Shown here piece by piece: positions 26,582-38,010 of a stretch of DNA of 64,000 bases (position 1 is its first letter; each line of letters starts with the position of its first letter). Both the position numbers and the translations under genes were made by a program. The notes under the pieces were generated by a model. That model did no database searches, was not told the origin of the DNA, and saw only the letters and a program-made list of their open reading frames with translations. Source of the stretch: Mycolicibacterium porcinum (GTDB lineage: Bacteria > Actinomycetota > Actinomycetes > Mycobacteriales > Mycobacteriaceae). The stretch spans positions 1 to 64,000 of the forward strand of contig MSTD01000015.1 in assembly GCA_001942045.1 (NCBI GenBank). Direction: 5' to 3'.

Positions 26582-27619
26582 ATGGTTGCGAAACGTTCCC
26601 CGCACCGGGCCGACCTCGTGCTGTCCGGTGGCGGGGTCAAAGGCATCGGCCTGGTGGGTGCCGTCGTCGCGCTCAAGGACGCGGGATATGCGATCGAGCG
26701 GATCTCGGGCACCTCGGCCGGCTCACTGGTCGGCGCGGTGGTGGCCGCCGCGGTGCATCGCAACGAGTTGACCGGCGACCAGCTGCACGAGTTGGCGCTC
26801 AGCGTGCCGTACCGCAAGTTCCGTGACAGTGGGCCGATCGAGAGCATCCCCGTCCTGGGCACGGCGTGGGGCCTGCTGCGCGAAACCGGTATCTATCGCG
26901 GTGACTTCGCCTATGACTGGATCCGCAGCGAGCTGAAGAACCTGGGCGTCAAGACCTTTGGTGACCTCGCCATCGAGGACGACAACCTGCTGCCCGAGCG
27001 GCGCTACCGGCTGACGGTCACGGTGACCGATGTGACCACCGGGCAACTGGTGCGTCTGCCATGGGACTACCGGCGGGTGTACGGGCTGGACCCTGACGAG
27101 CAACTGGTCGCCGACGCGGTGCGAGCCTCGATGGCGATCCCGTTCCTGTTTCACCCGGTGACGCTGAAAACCGCTGACGGGCAAGCCTGCACGCTCGTGG
27201 ATGGCGGGGTGTTGTCGAACTTCCCGATCGATACCTTCGACCGCCCCGACGGCGCCGAGCCGCGCTGGCCGACCTTCGGGGTGACGGTGGTGCCGTATCT
27301 GCCCGCACCGTCGGCCGAGCAGCTCATCCCCGGGTTGGGCCTGTTGAGTTTCGGCCGCCCGAGCTTGTTGGAAAGCCTCCTCACCACGATGCTGGTCGGC
27401 CACGACCAGGCCTACCTCAGCCAGCCGTGGGTGAAGGTGCGTGCGATACAGGTGGATTCGACCGAGGTCGGGGTCCTGGACTTCGATATCAGCCGCGGCG
27501 AGGCCCAGGCTTTGTACGAGAAGGGCTACGCGGCGACGACGGAGTTCCTGTCCAGCTGGGACTGGCCCGGCTATCTGGACCGCTTCCGCCGGGCACATCG
27601 GGTGGATCCGCGCCGGTGA
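26582..27619 (+). CDS. Patatin-like phospholipase
   Basis: The protein has 345 residues from the ATG at 26582; a much longer upstream frame is antisense shadow over the monooxygenase. The patatin signatures are complete: oxyanion loop SGGGVKGIG, nucleophile GTSAGS, and the catalytic dyad Asp in [11 protein letters not shown]. No signal peptide is visible, so it is probably cytoplasmic or membrane-associated. Family members hydrolyse acyl esters of phospholipids. The stop overlaps the galK start (GTGA), coupling the two, an unusual partnership. Confidence 0.9.
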   Translation: MVAKRSPHRADLVLSGGGVKGIGLVGAVVALKDAGYAIERISGTSAGSLVGAVVAAAVHRNELTGDQLHELALSVPYRKFRDSGPIESIPVLGTAWGLLRETGIYRGDFAYDWIRSELKNLGVKTFGDLAIEDDNLLPERRYRLTVTVTDVTTGQLVRLPWDYRRVYGLDPDEQLVADAVRASMAIPFLFHPVTLKTADGQACTLVDGGVLSNFPIDTFDRPDGAEPRWPTFGVTVVPYLPAPSAEQLIPGLGLLSFGRPSLLESLLTTMLVGHDQAYLSQPWVKVRAIQVDSTEVGVLDFDISRGEAQALYEKGYAATTEFLSSWDWPGYLDRFRRAHRVDPRR

Positions 27620-28686
27620 GTATCAGCTACTCCGCCCCCGGCCGGGTCAACCTGATCGGCGAGCACACCGACTACAACGCGGGGTTCGCGCTGCCGATCG
27701 CCCTGCCGCAGCGCACTCTTGTCGATTTCACCCCGGACTCGTCAGGTGTGCTGACGGTGTCGAGTGCACTGGGCGACGTGCGTTTCGGCATGGGCACCGA
27801 GCCCGGAGAAGTGACGGGCTGGGCGGCGTATGTGGCCGGGGTGGTCTGGGCGTTGCGCGCCGCAGGGGTTTCCGCGCCCGGCGGGGCCATGACGATCACT
27901 AGCGACGTCCCCATCGGCTCGGGGTTGTCGTCGTCGGCCGCGCTGGAATGTGCGGTGCTCGGTGCACTGCTCACCGCTGCGGGTGTGGAGCTCGATCGTG
28001 TCGAGCAGGCCCGGATCGCGCAGCGGGCCGAGAACGAATATGTGGGCGCGCCAACGGGACTGCTCGATCAGCTGGCGTCGTTGTTCGGTGCCCCGGGGAC
28101 GGCGATGTTGATCGACTTCCGCGATGTCACCGTGCAGCCGGCGCGGTTCGATCCCGAGGCGGCCGGGGTGGCGCTGCTGTTGATCGACTCGCGGGCCCGG
28201 CACGCGCACGCCGGCGGCGAGTACGCGGCCCGGCGAACATCGTGTGAGCGGGCCGCCGGCGATATCGGGGTGGCCACGCTGCGGGAGGCCGACCCGTCAG
28301 CGCTCGGAGTGGTCAAAGATTCCGTCGATGCTCGGCGGGCGCGGCACGTGCTGACCGAGAACCAGCGCGTGCTCGATTGTGTTGCGGCGATCGACTCTTC
28401 CGACTTCGCTGTGACCGGTGAGCTGTGGACCGCTTCGCACGCCTCGATGCGCGACGACTTCGAGATCACCACACCGCACCTCGATCTGATCGCCGCCGCC
28501 GCAATCCAAGCCGGTGCGCTCGGGGCGCGGATGACCGGTGGCGGGTTCGGTGGCTGCGTCATCGCGCTGGTGCCGTTCGAGCGGGAGGTAGAGGTCGGTG
28601 ATGCGGTGTCGCGGGCCGTGCTCGACGCCGGATATCCGGAGCCCGCCATCACCAGAACCCGTGCCAGTGGCGGTGCCCGGCCGTAG
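27616..28686 (+). CDS. galK: Galactokinase
   Basis: The protein has 356 residues from GTG 27616, which overlaps the patatin stop. Three GHMP-kinase motifs are clear: the galactokinase signature [15 protein letters not shown] near the N-terminus, the ATP loop [13 protein letters not shown], and the third motif MTGGGFGGC. The length is that of a normal GalK, so the longer frame extending into patatin is spurious. GalK phosphorylates galactose to galactose-1-phosphate in the Leloir pathway. galT and galE are not in the window, so the gene is separated from the usual gal cluster. Confidence 0.93.
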   Translation: MSISYSAPGRVNLIGEHTDYNAGFALPIALPQRTLVDFTPDSSGVLTVSSALGDVRFGMGTEPGEVTGWAAYVAGVVWALRAAGVSAPGGAMTITSDVPIGSGLSSSAALECAVLGALLTAAGVELDRVEQARIAQRAENEYVGAPTGLLDQLASLFGAPGTAMLIDFRDVTVQPARFDPEAAGVALLLIDSRARHAHAGGEYAARRTSCERAAGDIGVATLREADPSALGVVKDSVDARRARHVLTENQRVLDCVAAIDSSDFAVTGELWTASHASMRDDFEITTPHLDLIAAAAIQAGALGARMTGGGFGGCVIALVPFEREVEVGDAVSRAVLDAGYPEPAITRTRASGGARP

Positions 28687-28780
28687 GACCACCCCTCCGC
28701 AGCGTGTCATTACTTGGCCCGTGGTGGCGGAAGCCGCGCGTAAACGCCGCCCTATAGCCGCTGGCCTAGGGCTTTACGAA

Positions 28781-28797
28781 GTAACAGGTGGCGTAAC
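28781..28797. promoter_or_regulatory. Paired GTAAC boxes before the GntR gene
   Basis: GTAACAGGTGGCGTAAC carries two GTAAC boxes 12 bp apart, about 50 bp before the GntR start. The 11-mer GGTGGCGTAAC (28787-28797) recurs at 34771-34781 in front of the ABC-transporter operon. It is a candidate operator for autoregulation and co-regulation. Confidence 0.45.
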
Positions 28798-28842
28798 ATG
28801 CGCCGTATCGCCACCTGGTGTCCGCGGTGGCACAGTGAGGTC

Positions 28843-29655
28843 ATGACCCGCCGCCCGCACATCCCGCCGAAGGACTTTCCTCGTCCGGCGACCAGGGAGT
28901 ACGCCGGGACTCGGGCCGACGCCGCCCGCTGGGCCCGCGATGTCCTGCGCGGCCAGATCCTCGACGGTGTGTACGGCGGACTGGCGGCCGCGCGCCCGAT
29001 GTTGCCGCCGGAGAACGAGCTGGCCGCCGAGTTCGGGGTCAGCCGCAACGCCATCCGCGAAGCGCTCGAGCTGCTCCGCGGCGAGGGGCTGATCACCCGG
29101 GTTCAGGGTGCCGGAACGTTCGTCACCGGCGCCAAGCTGAGTCAGCGCATCGATCGTCTCGAGGGTTTGGCCGAGTCGCTGGCCGGCCACCAACTGCCCG
29201 TCGAGAACACGGTGCTGTCGGTGCGCGAGTCGGTTGCTTCGCCCTTCGTCGCCGCCAAGCTGCAATTGCCGGAGAACGCGCCGATTCTCTTCATCGAACG
29301 GTTGCGGTCGGTCGGCGGGGTGCCGCTGTCGCTGGACACCACATCGCTGCGGATCGGCGCGATACCCGTGGACGCCAACCTCGATCACCAGGATGTGTTC
29401 GCGTTGATCGAGCGCGAACTCGGCATGCGGCTGGGCTGGGCCGAGATGACCGTGGAGTCGGTCTCGGCCGATGCCAACACCGCCGAACTCCTGCAAATCC
29501 GTTCCGGCGCACCGCTACTGCTGCTGCACCGGTTGACCCATCTGGAAGACGGCACCCCGTTCGACTTCGAGACCGTGCGCTATCGCGGGGATCGGTGCTC
29601 GTTGATGACGATCGCCGCGCGGTCGCCTGACCAACCGTCACAGCCGCCAACGTAG
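28843..29655 (+). CDS. GntR-family regulator with UTRA (HutC-type) ligand domain
   Basis: The protein has 270 residues from the ATG at 28843; a start 15 codons upstream at 28798 is possible but directly abuts the putative operator. The winged helix lies at residues about 25-105, with the typical strings MLPPENELAAEFGVSRNAIREAL and GLITRVQGAGTFV. The UTRA domain follows (about 120-265), including LFIERLRSVGGVPLSLDTT. UTRA regulators usually sense sugars, amino acids or their sulfated or phosphorylated forms. A sulfatase gene follows 62 bp downstream on the same strand, so the regulator probably controls its own operon. Confidence 0.9.
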   Translation: MTRRPHIPPKDFPRPATREYAGTRADAARWARDVLRGQILDGVYGGLAAARPMLPPENELAAEFGVSRNAIREALELLRGEGLITRVQGAGTFVTGAKLSQRIDRLEGLAESLAGHQLPVENTVLSVRESVASPFVAAKLQLPENAPILFIERLRSVGGVPLSLDTTSLRIGAIPVDANLDHQDVFALIERELGMRLGWAEMTVESVSADANTAELLQIRSGAPLLLLHRLTHLEDGTPFDFETVRYRGDRCSLMTIAARSPDQPSQPPT

Positions 29656-29717
29656 CCGGCGCTTCTTCACTTCACCTTCACCGGATTTCACCCTATCGAC
29701 AGAGAGGTAGCTCAACC

Positions 29718-31070
29718 ATGCCCAAAAAACCCAACATCGTGTATTTCCACGTCGACAACCTAGGTATGGGTGAGCTCGGCTGCTACGGCGGTGGCATCCT
29801 TCGCGGCGCGGACACCGCCCGGATGGACGCCTTCGCGGCCGAGTCGTTGAAGTTGTCGCACTTCGTCGTCGAACCGCAGTGCACGCCCACCCGCTCCGCG
29901 CTTATGACCGGGCGCTACCCGATCCGATCCGGCAACCACACCATCGCGCTTGGCGGTAACGGCGGCGGCATCGTGGCCTGGGAGCGCACCATGGGCGACA
30001 TTCTGTCCGAAGCTGGCTACGCCACAGCATGTTTCGGCAAGTGGCACATCGGTGCCGAGGACGGCCGGTGGCCGACCGATCACGGATTCGACGAATGGTA
30101 CGGCCCGGCCCGCACGTACGACGAGTGCCTGTGGCCCGACGATCCCTGGTACAACGGTGACCGCGACGGCTACTCCTACATGTATGACGGCACCAAGGCC
30201 GACGGCGTCCACGCCACCGACCAGCAGCTGACGGTCAAGCTCAAGGGCGAGGTCGACGGCGAATACGACCGCCGGGCCAAGGCGTTCATGAAACGCAGCG
30301 TCGAGGCGGACAAGCCGTTCTACCTGTACCACAACCACTCGCTGATGCACTTCCCGATGGAGGTCCGCGAGGAATTTAAGGGTAAGAGCAGCAACGGGGC
30401 ATGGGGCGATTCGCTGCTCATGCTCGATCACGACTTCGGCAGCATCCTGGACTATTTGGCCGAACTCGGCATCGAGGACAACACCATCGTCATCATGGCG
30501 GGGGACAACGGCGCCGAGGACCATCTGGCCGGACGTGGCACCGCAGGTTTCTTCGACGGGTCCTACTTCAGCTCCGCTGAGGGCGGCATCCGCACCCCGT
30601 GCCTGATCCGCTATCCCGGGCATGTCCCGGTGCGTGAGAGCAACGAGATGGTGCACGTCACCGACATGTTCCCGACCTTGCTGCGCTGGGCCGGTTGTGA
30701 GATTCCCGAGGACCGCATCATCGACGGTATCGATCAGCGGGAATTCTTCAGCGGGGCAGAGGAATCCAACCGCGAGGGCTGCATGGTGTGGCTCAACGAG
30801 GAACTGCACGCGGTGAAGTGGTCTCAGTTCAAGATCAACTTCAAACGACAGCAGCACTTCCACGACCCGGAGATCCCCTTGGGCTTCGCGCGCATCACCA
30901 ACCTGCTGGAGGACCCGAAGGAACGCGAGGCCGTCAATCAGACCTGGGTGCGGTGGTGGGTGATGCAGCATGCCTACCGCTTCATCCAGGAGTTCGACGC
31001 CAGCGTCGAGACCGAACAGCTGATTCCAGCCGGCGCGCCAATCGATTTCGTCCCAGTTCGTAGCCAGTAG
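29718..31070 (+). CDS. Type I (formylglycine) sulfatase
   Basis: The 450-residue protein starts at ATG 29718 with GAGAGG upstream. The alkaline-phosphatase-superfamily sulfatase fold is shown by the metal ligands in HVDNLGMGE (Asp13, Asn14) and AGDNGAED, and by the formylglycine signature CTPTRSALMTGR with Cys55 (CxPxR). Activity needs a formylglycine-generating enzyme, not encoded here. There is no signal peptide, so it is probably cytoplasmic. It would release sulfate from an organic sulfate ester. The transporter and SulP genes downstream fit a sulfur-scavenging role. Confidence 0.9.
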   Translation: MPKKPNIVYFHVDNLGMGELGCYGGGILRGADTARMDAFAAESLKLSHFVVEPQCTPTRSALMTGRYPIRSGNHTIALGGNGGGIVAWERTMGDILSEAGYATACFGKWHIGAEDGRWPTDHGFDEWYGPARTYDECLWPDDPWYNGDRDGYSYMYDGTKADGVHATDQQLTVKLKGEVDGEYDRRAKAFMKRSVEADKPFYLYHNHSLMHFPMEVREEFKGKSSNGAWGDSLLMLDHDFGSILDYLAELGIEDNTIVIMAGDNGAEDHLAGRGTAGFFDGSYFSSAEGGIRTPCLIRYPGHVPVRESNEMVHVTDMFPTLLRWAGCEIPEDRIIDGIDQREFFSGAEESNREGCMVWLNEELHAVKWSQFKINFKRQQHFHDPEIPLGFARITNLLEDPKEREAVNQTWVRWWVMQHAYRFIQEFDASVETEQLIPAGAPIDFVPVRSQ

Positions 31071-33005
<1,935 letters not shown>

Positions 33006-33035
33006 CTGGCCGGGGTGCCCGTATCTCGTCCGGGA

Positions 33036-33109
33036 CACTGTGACGAGTGTGCAGCTTTTGCAGCCAGAAATGCGCAATCGTCGGCTAATCCTGCACGCTC
33101 GTCACAGTG
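33036..33109. repeat. Dispersed stem-loop repeat (copy 1), also a possible terminator
   Basis: CACTGTGACGAGTGTGCAG (33036-33054) pairs with 33091-33109 at 18 of 19 positions around a 36-base loop, 31 bp after the gyrB-like stop. The left arm and the following CTTTTG, plus some sequence before it, recur at 46190-46277. Confidence 0.7.
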
Positions 33110-33175
33110 CCCACACCTGTGCATAACCCCCGAGCGAGCCCGAGAATTGTCGGTCCGCCCGCTGATGCTGGTCTC

Positions 33176-34072
33176 ATGAACACGCAGTTCCCAGGAGCGT
33201 TTCCCGGCAGACGGCCCAGCCCGTTTCTGGGCAGAGAGGCGATCACGGCCGGGCTCCTCACCAAGCACGAACTCGCGACCAAGTACCGAGCGGTCTACCG
33301 CAACGTCTACCTCGACAACGAGGTGGCCTTGACCCCGTTGTTGCGCGCCCAGGCGGCGTGGCTGTTCGCCGGTCCCGATGCGGTGGTCAGCGGGGTGTCG
33401 GCGGCAGCGGTGTACGGCACCAAATGGCTGGACGCCAACGCACCGGCGGAGATCGTGCGGGCCAATCGCCACGCGCCGCCCGGGCTCCGGGTGTACTCGT
33501 ATGCCCTTGAACCAGACGATGTTTGCGAATGGGACGGGATGCGGGTCACCACTGTCGCTCGGACGGCGTTCGACCTGGGTCGGTTGTTGCCGCATGCCCA
33601 GGCGGTATCGATCTTGGACGCGCTGCTGAACAAGACGGGTCTTGACCCCGAGGCCGTCTGGTCGTTGTACGAGGCGAATCGAGGTATCCGCGGCGTCGAC
33701 CGGCTGCGGATGGCGCTGGCGGAGGCCGACGGCGGCGCTGAAACACCGCTCCAGACCCGGACCCGGCTGGTGCTGGGCTACATCGGCATGCCGGGACTCG
33801 AGACCCAGATTCCGTTCTTCGACACCTGGGGCATGGTGTGCAACCGCGTGGCGATGGGTTGGCGCCGTTGGAAGGTCGCCATCGAGTGCGACGAAGAACG
33901 GGACTATGCGGACTATCGAAGGTGGATCCATGCGCAGACGGCGGAGCTCGAGTCGTTCGGTTGGTCGGTGGTGTGGGTGACCCATTCGATGGTGTCCGAC
34001 CGACCGGGTCTTGTGTCGCGCGTGCGGCAGAAGCTGTTGCGTGCGCAGCGTCAGGCAGGCATCGCCAGGTAG
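33176..34072 (+). CDS. AbiEi-like/DUF559-type endonuclease-fold protein
   Basis: The protein has 298 residues from the ATG at 33176; an earlier ATG at 33107 lies in the stem-loop right arm. The N-terminal half (REAITAGLLTKHELATKYRAVYRNVYL, GVSAAAVYGTKWLD, VTTVARTAFDLGRLLP) resembles the winged-helix and core of AbiEi-type antitoxin-like proteins common in actinobacteria. The C-terminal part (WKVAIECDEERDY and ESFGWSVVWV) resembles the DUF559/Vsr-like nuclease fold, although the usual EYDG is changed to ECDE. Such single genes are frequent in mycobacteria, and their role is not settled. No toxin partner is adjacent. The 3' end overlaps the convergent DUF202 gene by 22 bp. Confidence 0.72.
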   Translation: MNTQFPGAFPGRRPSPFLGREAITAGLLTKHELATKYRAVYRNVYLDNEVALTPLLRAQAAWLFAGPDAVVSGVSAAAVYGTKWLDANAPAEIVRANRHAPPGLRVYSYALEPDDVCEWDGMRVTTVARTAFDLGRLLPHAQAVSILDALLNKTGLDPEAVWSLYEANRGIRGVDRLRMALAEADGGAETPLQTRTRLVLGYIGMPGLETQIPFFDTWGMVCNRVAMGWRRWKVAIECDEERDYADYRRWIHAQTAELESFGWSVVWVTHSMVSDRPGLVSRVRQKLLRAQRQAGIAR

Positions 34073-34383
34073 GTCACCACAAGGCCGCCTTCGACGATGA
34101 CGGCTGCGCCGACGACCGGCACATATCGGCGACCCGCGACGGCGCAATGCCGGGGGTGCGCCAGCAGTTGCCGACGACGGTGTGCCCCGAGCGTGTAGAC
34201 CGCGGCGGCCAGAGCGGCCGCGGCGCCGACGACGGCCAGCCGCACCGGGCTACCGAGAAGATGGCCGTCGCGCACCAACACCAGCACGCCGGACGCGGCG
34301 ATCGCCAGCGCGGTGCGCGTCCAGGCCAACGCGGTCCGCTCGGCCTGCAAACCCCGGTCCTGCGCCAGCGCCTGTCGCGTCAT
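34051..34383 (-). CDS. DUF202 small membrane protein (second of a pair)
   Basis: The protein has 110 residues from the ATG at 34383, overlapping the previous stop as ATGA, so it is coupled to the gene upstream. The family signature [10 protein letters not shown] lies at residues about 14-23. Three membrane helices follow. DUF202 proteins are small inner-membrane proteins of unknown function that often occur in tandem. A longer frame reaching upstream is spurious. Confidence 0.8.
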   Translation of the reverse strand: MTRQALAQDRGLQAERTALAWTRTALAIAASGVLVLVRDGHLLGSPVRLAVVGAAAALAAAVYTLGAHRRRQLLAHPRHCAVAGRRYVPVVGAAVIVEGGLVVTYLAMPA

Positions 34384-34724
34384 CGGACGGTCGCCACGAT
34401 CGCGAAACCCACCGTGACCAGACCCATCATCGCCAGGCCGGCGGTCAGGTAGGTCGGCACCGCGGCGCGGGGGAGCGGCTCGTCGTGGCGCATCGCGCGA
34501 TCGACCTGGGCCCACCTGCGCAGCCCGGCGACGGCGGTCAGGATCGCCATGGCGCCGACTGCCACTCCCAGTATGTGCCGAAGGCCCGGGACTGTCAGTT
34601 CGGGCATGAACTGCACTACCGCCACCGCTGCCGCGAGCAGTCCGAGGGAAGTGCGCTGCCACGCCAGGAACGTGCGCTCGTTGGCGAGGGTGAACCGGTA
34701 GTCGGGCTCGATCGGAACATCCAC
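34380..34724 (-). CDS. DUF202/YidH-type small membrane protein (first of a pair)
   Basis: This 114-residue protein has the signature [14 protein letters not shown] at residues about 15-28 and three predicted membrane helices (about 28-45, 50-68 and 88-110). It is coupled by ATGA overlap to a second DUF202 gene, so the pair probably forms a hetero-oligomer in the membrane. The function is unknown. It diverges from the ABC-transporter operon across a 143-bp gap. Confidence 0.85.
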   Translation of the reverse strand: MDVPIEPDYRFTLANERTFLAWQRTSLGLLAAAVAVVQFMPELTVPGLRHILGVAVGAMAILTAVAGLRRWAQVDRAMRHDEPLPRAAVPTYLTAGLAMMGLVTVGFAIVATVR

Positions 34725-34753
34725 GACTGCAAGCTTTTCCGAAACCGAGATCG

Positions 34754-34844
34754 GTTACCAGGGCGGTATTGGTGGCGTAACCTCGGTGTTCTTTGTGTGC
34801 AGATGGCGTAACTGCTGCGCAACCTCACATGACAGTGAGGTAAC
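34754..34844. promoter_or_regulatory. Helically phased GTAAC boxes before the ABC-transporter operon
   Basis: GTAAC boxes occur at 34777-34781 (within GGTGGCGTAAC), 34808-34812 (within GATGGCGTAAC) and 34840-34844, spaced 31 and 32 bp, near three helical turns. An inverted GTTAC lies at 34754-34758. The first box shares an 11-mer with the GntR promoter. They are candidate binding sites for the GntR regulator. Confidence 0.45.
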
Positions 34845-34867
34845 AGAAGCCGTCGACTCTTGTCGGT

Positions 34868-36325
34868 ATGGACGACGTGCAACATCTTCCTCGGGGCCGG
34901 TGGCGGGCCCGGTCGGCCGCTCTGCTGGCCGCAGTCACGGTCAGCGGCGCCCAGCTGCTCACCGGCTGCGGGCTGCTCACCGAGCCGACCGTCGTCGTCA
35001 ACGTCGGCTACCAATCCAAGACCATCAACACCGTCAACGCCGGCACCCTGCTGCGCGACCGCGGTGACTTCGAGAACGCACTCAAGGAACTGGGCGCGGC
35101 CACCGGCACCAAATACCGGGTGGTATGGCAGGACTTCGCCTCCGGCGCTCCGCTGACCGCGCAGATGATCGCCACTCACGTCGACATCGGCTCGATGGGT
35201 GACTACCCGTTGCTGACCAACGGATCCAAGACCCGTAAGTACGACGACGCCGCCACCGAGATGGTTGCGACCACCGGCTACAACCTGCGCGGCTCGCTGA
35301 ATCAGGTTGTGGTGCAGACGGATTCGTCTGCCCAGAAACTTGCCGACCTGACCGGCAAGAAGGTTTCGACCAGCCTCGGATCGGCCGGAGACGGCATGTT
35401 CTCGTCGGCGGTACGCAACATCGGCATGGACAAGGCCGCGGTGCACATCGTCAACCAGGACCCGTCGGTGGGTGCCTCGGCCATCGACGGTGGACAGGTC
35501 GACGGCCTGGCGCAGTTCGTGCCATGGCCGCAACTGGTGATCTACCGCAACCAGGGCCGGCTGCTGTACGACGGCGGCGACAACAATGTGCCGACCTTCC
35601 ACGGCGTGGTGGTGCGCAAGCAGTTCGCCGACGCCAATCCCGAGGTGATGGCGGCGTTACTGCGGGCGATGAAGTCGACCACCGATGACATCGTCGCTCA
35701 CCCGCTGGCAGCCGCGCAGCGGGTCGGCGAACTGACCGGCATCGAACCCGAGGTGATCTACCTCTACAACGGTCCCAACGGGTTGGTCAGCTTCGACATG
35801 ACCCTCAAGGAGCAATTCCTCACCGCGTTCGCGTCAGTGAAGGAGTATCTGGTCGGGCGGGGCTCGGTGACAAAGGATTTCGACGTTCCCGGCTTCGTCA
35901 ACGACAGCTACCTGCGGCAGTTGTTCGGCGACCAGTACCCACAGCGCCGCGCCAGCGTGGCCAATCCGATGACGCTCACCGGTTTCGACGACGCGTGCGG
36001 GCTGCCGGTGAGCGACCCGGCCCAGGCGTCGGAGGTGTGGGCGTCAGGATCGGAGACCACCGAGGTGGCCGCGACGCCGACGTGTCTGCTGCGCCGGGTC
36101 GCCGCGACCCCTGAGGTGCGGGCCGCCTATGTGCCCGACACCCTGACCGGGCTGCGGATCTTCGCCGATCACGCTGTCTGGCTGGACGATCCGACCGTAC
36201 CGCCGACGCAGCGCTACAAGCCGTTCGCCACCGGCGCCGCTGCCGACACCTACCGCGCGAGCCATCCGCAAGCCGTACCCGTCGCCTACCCGGCTGCCGT
36301 GGGGCAGTCCCGCACCGCCGGCTAA
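34868..36325 (+). CDS. ABC substrate-binding lipoprotein (SsuA/TauA-like) with NosL-like C-terminal domain
   Basis: The 485-residue protein has signal and lipobox LTGC (near residue 34). A type-2 solute-binding domain of the sulfonate/nitrate/taurine class follows to about residue 350 (TAQMIATHVDIGSMGDYPLL, VSTSLGSAGDGMFSSAV, DGLAQFVPWPQL). The extra 120 residues are unusual: DDACGLPVSD with Cys377, ATPTCLL, LRIFADHAVWLDD and YKPFATGAAADTYRASHP echo the NosL copper-binding fold (a CGMxV-type start and a PFATGAAADTY-type end). Permease and ATPase genes follow within 23 and -4 bp. It is probably the binding protein of an importer for organosulfur or oxidised-sulfur compounds. The NosL resemblance is from motif memory. 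Confidence 0.82.
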   Translation: MDDVQHLPRGRWRARSAALLAAVTVSGAQLLTGCGLLTEPTVVVNVGYQSKTINTVNAGTLLRDRGDFENALKELGAATGTKYRVVWQDFASGAPLTAQMIATHVDIGSMGDYPLLTNGSKTRKYDDAATEMVATTGYNLRGSLNQVVVQTDSSAQKLADLTGKKVSTSLGSAGDGMFSSAVRNIGMDKAAVHIVNQDPSVGASAIDGGQVDGLAQFVPWPQLVIYRNQGRLLYDGGDNNVPTFHGVVVRKQFADANPEVMAALLRAMKSTTDDIVAHPLAAAQRVGELTGIEPEVIYLYNGPNGLVSFDMTLKEQFLTAFASVKEYLVGRGSVTKDFDVPGFVNDSYLRQLFGDQYPQRRASVANPMTLTGFDDACGLPVSDPAQASEVWASGSETTEVAATPTCLLRRVAATPEVRAAYVPDTLTGLRIFADHAVWLDDPTVPPTQRYKPFATGAAADTYRASHPQAVPVAYPAAVGQSRTAG

Positions 36326-36348
36326 ACCCCTCCCAGAAAGGAAACCGC

Positions 36349-37236
36349 ATGACCGAGCTCATGACCCGGCCCACGATCACCGCACCGCGGTTGTGGTCCC
36401 CGGCCGGCCGGGACGAGGACTCGCCGCGGCGCAGCCTGGCAGATCTGTTGCCGGCTTCCGTCACCCGTCGGGTTCCCGCCATGCTGCTGCCGTTGATCCC
36501 GATCACCGTGTTCCTGGTGGCCTGGCACCTGTTGACCACCAACAATGTGGTGGCCTGGCTGCGGTTCAACCGAATGCCTGCGCCGGAAGCGGTGCTGCAG
36601 GCGTTGGTGGCGCGGATCGGCTCGGGCAGCTACTACGACGACCTGCTCGCCAGCCTGCAGCGCATCCTGCTCGGCTTCGGCCTGGCAGCGGTGGTCGGCA
36701 TCGGGTTGGGTGTGCTGGTCGGGCGCTCGGAGATCGCACGAATGGCGTTGCGGCCCTTCATCGAACTGATCCGCCCCATCCCGGCGATCGCACTCGTTCC
36801 GCTGACCATCCTGCTGTTCCCGTCCAGCGAGCAGGGCATCGTGTTCATCACGTTCTTCGCCGCGTTCTTCCCGGTCGTGGTCAGCACCATCCACGCCATG
36901 GACTCCATGCCGAAGGTGTGGGAGGAGGCCGCCCAAACCATGGGTGCCGGTCGAATGTCGTTGCTGTTCCACGTGATCATTCCGGGCGCACTGCCGGGTA
37001 TCTTCGCCGGTCTCTCGGTGGCGATGGGCGTGGCCTGGATCTGCGTGGTGAGTGCCGAGATGATTTCGGGCCAGTTCGGCATCGGGTACTACACCTGGCA
37101 GGCCTACGGTCTGCTGGACTACGCCGGCGTCGTGGTCGGCATGATTTCCATCGGCGCGCTGGGGCTGGGCACCGCCTGGCTGGTCGAGCGCGTCGGACGG
37201 CGGGTCAACCGCTGGCTGCCGAGGGCCGCCCGATGA
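36349..37236 (+). CDS. ABC transporter permease (SsuC/TauC-like)
   Basis: The 295-residue protein has six membrane helices and the cytoplasmic EAA loop (WEEAAQTMGAGRMSLLFHVIIPGALPGIF) that docks to the ATPase. It belongs to the sulfonate/nitrate/taurine permease class by pattern (IELIRPIPAIALVPLTILLF). It starts at ATG 36349 after AAAGGAAA, 23 bp from the binding-protein stop, and overlaps the ATPase start by 4 bp (ATGA). It forms a homodimeric pore in the inner membrane. Confidence 0.92.
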   Translation: MTELMTRPTITAPRLWSPAGRDEDSPRRSLADLLPASVTRRVPAMLLPLIPITVFLVAWHLLTTNNVVAWLRFNRMPAPEAVLQALVARIGSGSYYDDLLASLQRILLGFGLAAVVGIGLGVLVGRSEIARMALRPFIELIRPIPAIALVPLTILLFPSSEQGIVFITFFAAFFPVVVSTIHAMDSMPKVWEEAAQTMGAGRMSLLFHVIIPGALPGIFAGLSVAMGVAWICVVSAEMISGQFGIGYYTWQAYGLLDYAGVVVGMISIGALGLGTAWLVERVGRRVNRWLPRAAR

Positions 37237-37982
37237 GCGCCGGCGCCGTCAACCTCCAGCAGCTGCAACTTGGCTTCAACGGCGTTGTCGCAGCCAACAT
37301 CACCCTGGCGATCGAGCCCGGCGAGGTGGTGGTGTTCCTCGGCCCGTCCGGCTGCGGCAAATCGACCATTCTTCGGGCCCTGGCCGGGCTGCTGAAACCG
37401 ATGGGCGGCACCGCGACTGTCGATGGTGCACCCGTCACCGGCAATGTCGCCCAGTGCGCCATGGTGTTCCAGGAGGACGCGCTGTTCCCGTGGCGGTCTG
37501 CACTCAAGAACGTGCAGTTTCCGCTGAAACTGCGTGGGGTGCGCGGCAAGGAACTCAAGGAGAAAGCCGCCACCCGTTTGCAACAAGTCGGGCTCGGCGA
37601 CTACCTGGATCACCTGCCCAGCCAGCTTTCGGGCGGCATGCGTCAGCGCGTGCAATTGGCCCGCACGTTGGCCTGTGAGCCGCGAGTGATGTTGATGGAC
37701 GAGCCGTTCGGTGCGCTCGACGCGCAGACGCGCCTTGAGATGCAGCAGCTGCTGACGTCGGTGTGGGAGACCCAGAAGATGACGCTGCTGTTCGTCACCC
37801 ACGACGTCGACGAGGCGCTGCTGCTGGCCGACCGGATCGTGCTGTTGAGCCACCGGCCCGCGACCGTCGCCGACGTCATCACGATCGAAAAGCCCCGTAC
37901 GCCCGAGGCGCAGTTCGAGGAGTCCTATCAGCGCCGCCGTCGCGCCATCCTGGACTTCCTCGGCCACCGCCCGGCCGCGTAG
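37233..37982 (+). CDS. ABC transporter ATP-binding protein (SsuB/TauB-like)
   Basis: The protein has 249 residues from the ATG at 37233, coupled to the permease. Walker A is GPSGCGKST (37-45), the Q-loop is in MVFQEDALFPW, the signature is LSGGMRQRV, Walker B is VMLMDEPFGALD, and the H-loop is FVTHD. QEDALFPW is typical of the nitrate/sulfonate/taurine importer ATPases. It energises the transporter encoded by the two genes before it. A SulP permease gene follows 28 bp later, so all four genes may be one transcript. Confidence 0.93.
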   Translation: MSAGAVNLQQLQLGFNGVVAANITLAIEPGEVVVFLGPSGCGKSTILRALAGLLKPMGGTATVDGAPVTGNVAQCAMVFQEDALFPWRSALKNVQFPLKLRGVRGKELKEKAATRLQQVGLGDYLDHLPSQLSGGMRQRVQLARTLACEPRVMLMDEPFGALDAQTRLEMQQLLTSVWETQKMTLLFVTHDVDEALLLADRIVLLSHRPATVADVITIEKPRTPEAQFEESYQRRRRAILDFLGHRPAA

Positions 37983-38010
37983 CTGTTGCACTGTCCGTCA
38001 AGGAGTTTCG

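Noticed and set aside
28781..28797. GlnR-type nitrogen-control box
   Set aside because: The AC-to-AC spacing of the paired GTAAC boxes is one base off the usual pattern, and nearby genes concern sulfur rather than nitrogen.
33176..34072. Complete toxin-antitoxin operon
   Set aside because: The AbiEi-like protein has no adjacent nucleotidyltransferase toxin; the neighbours are a stem-loop and DUF202 genes.
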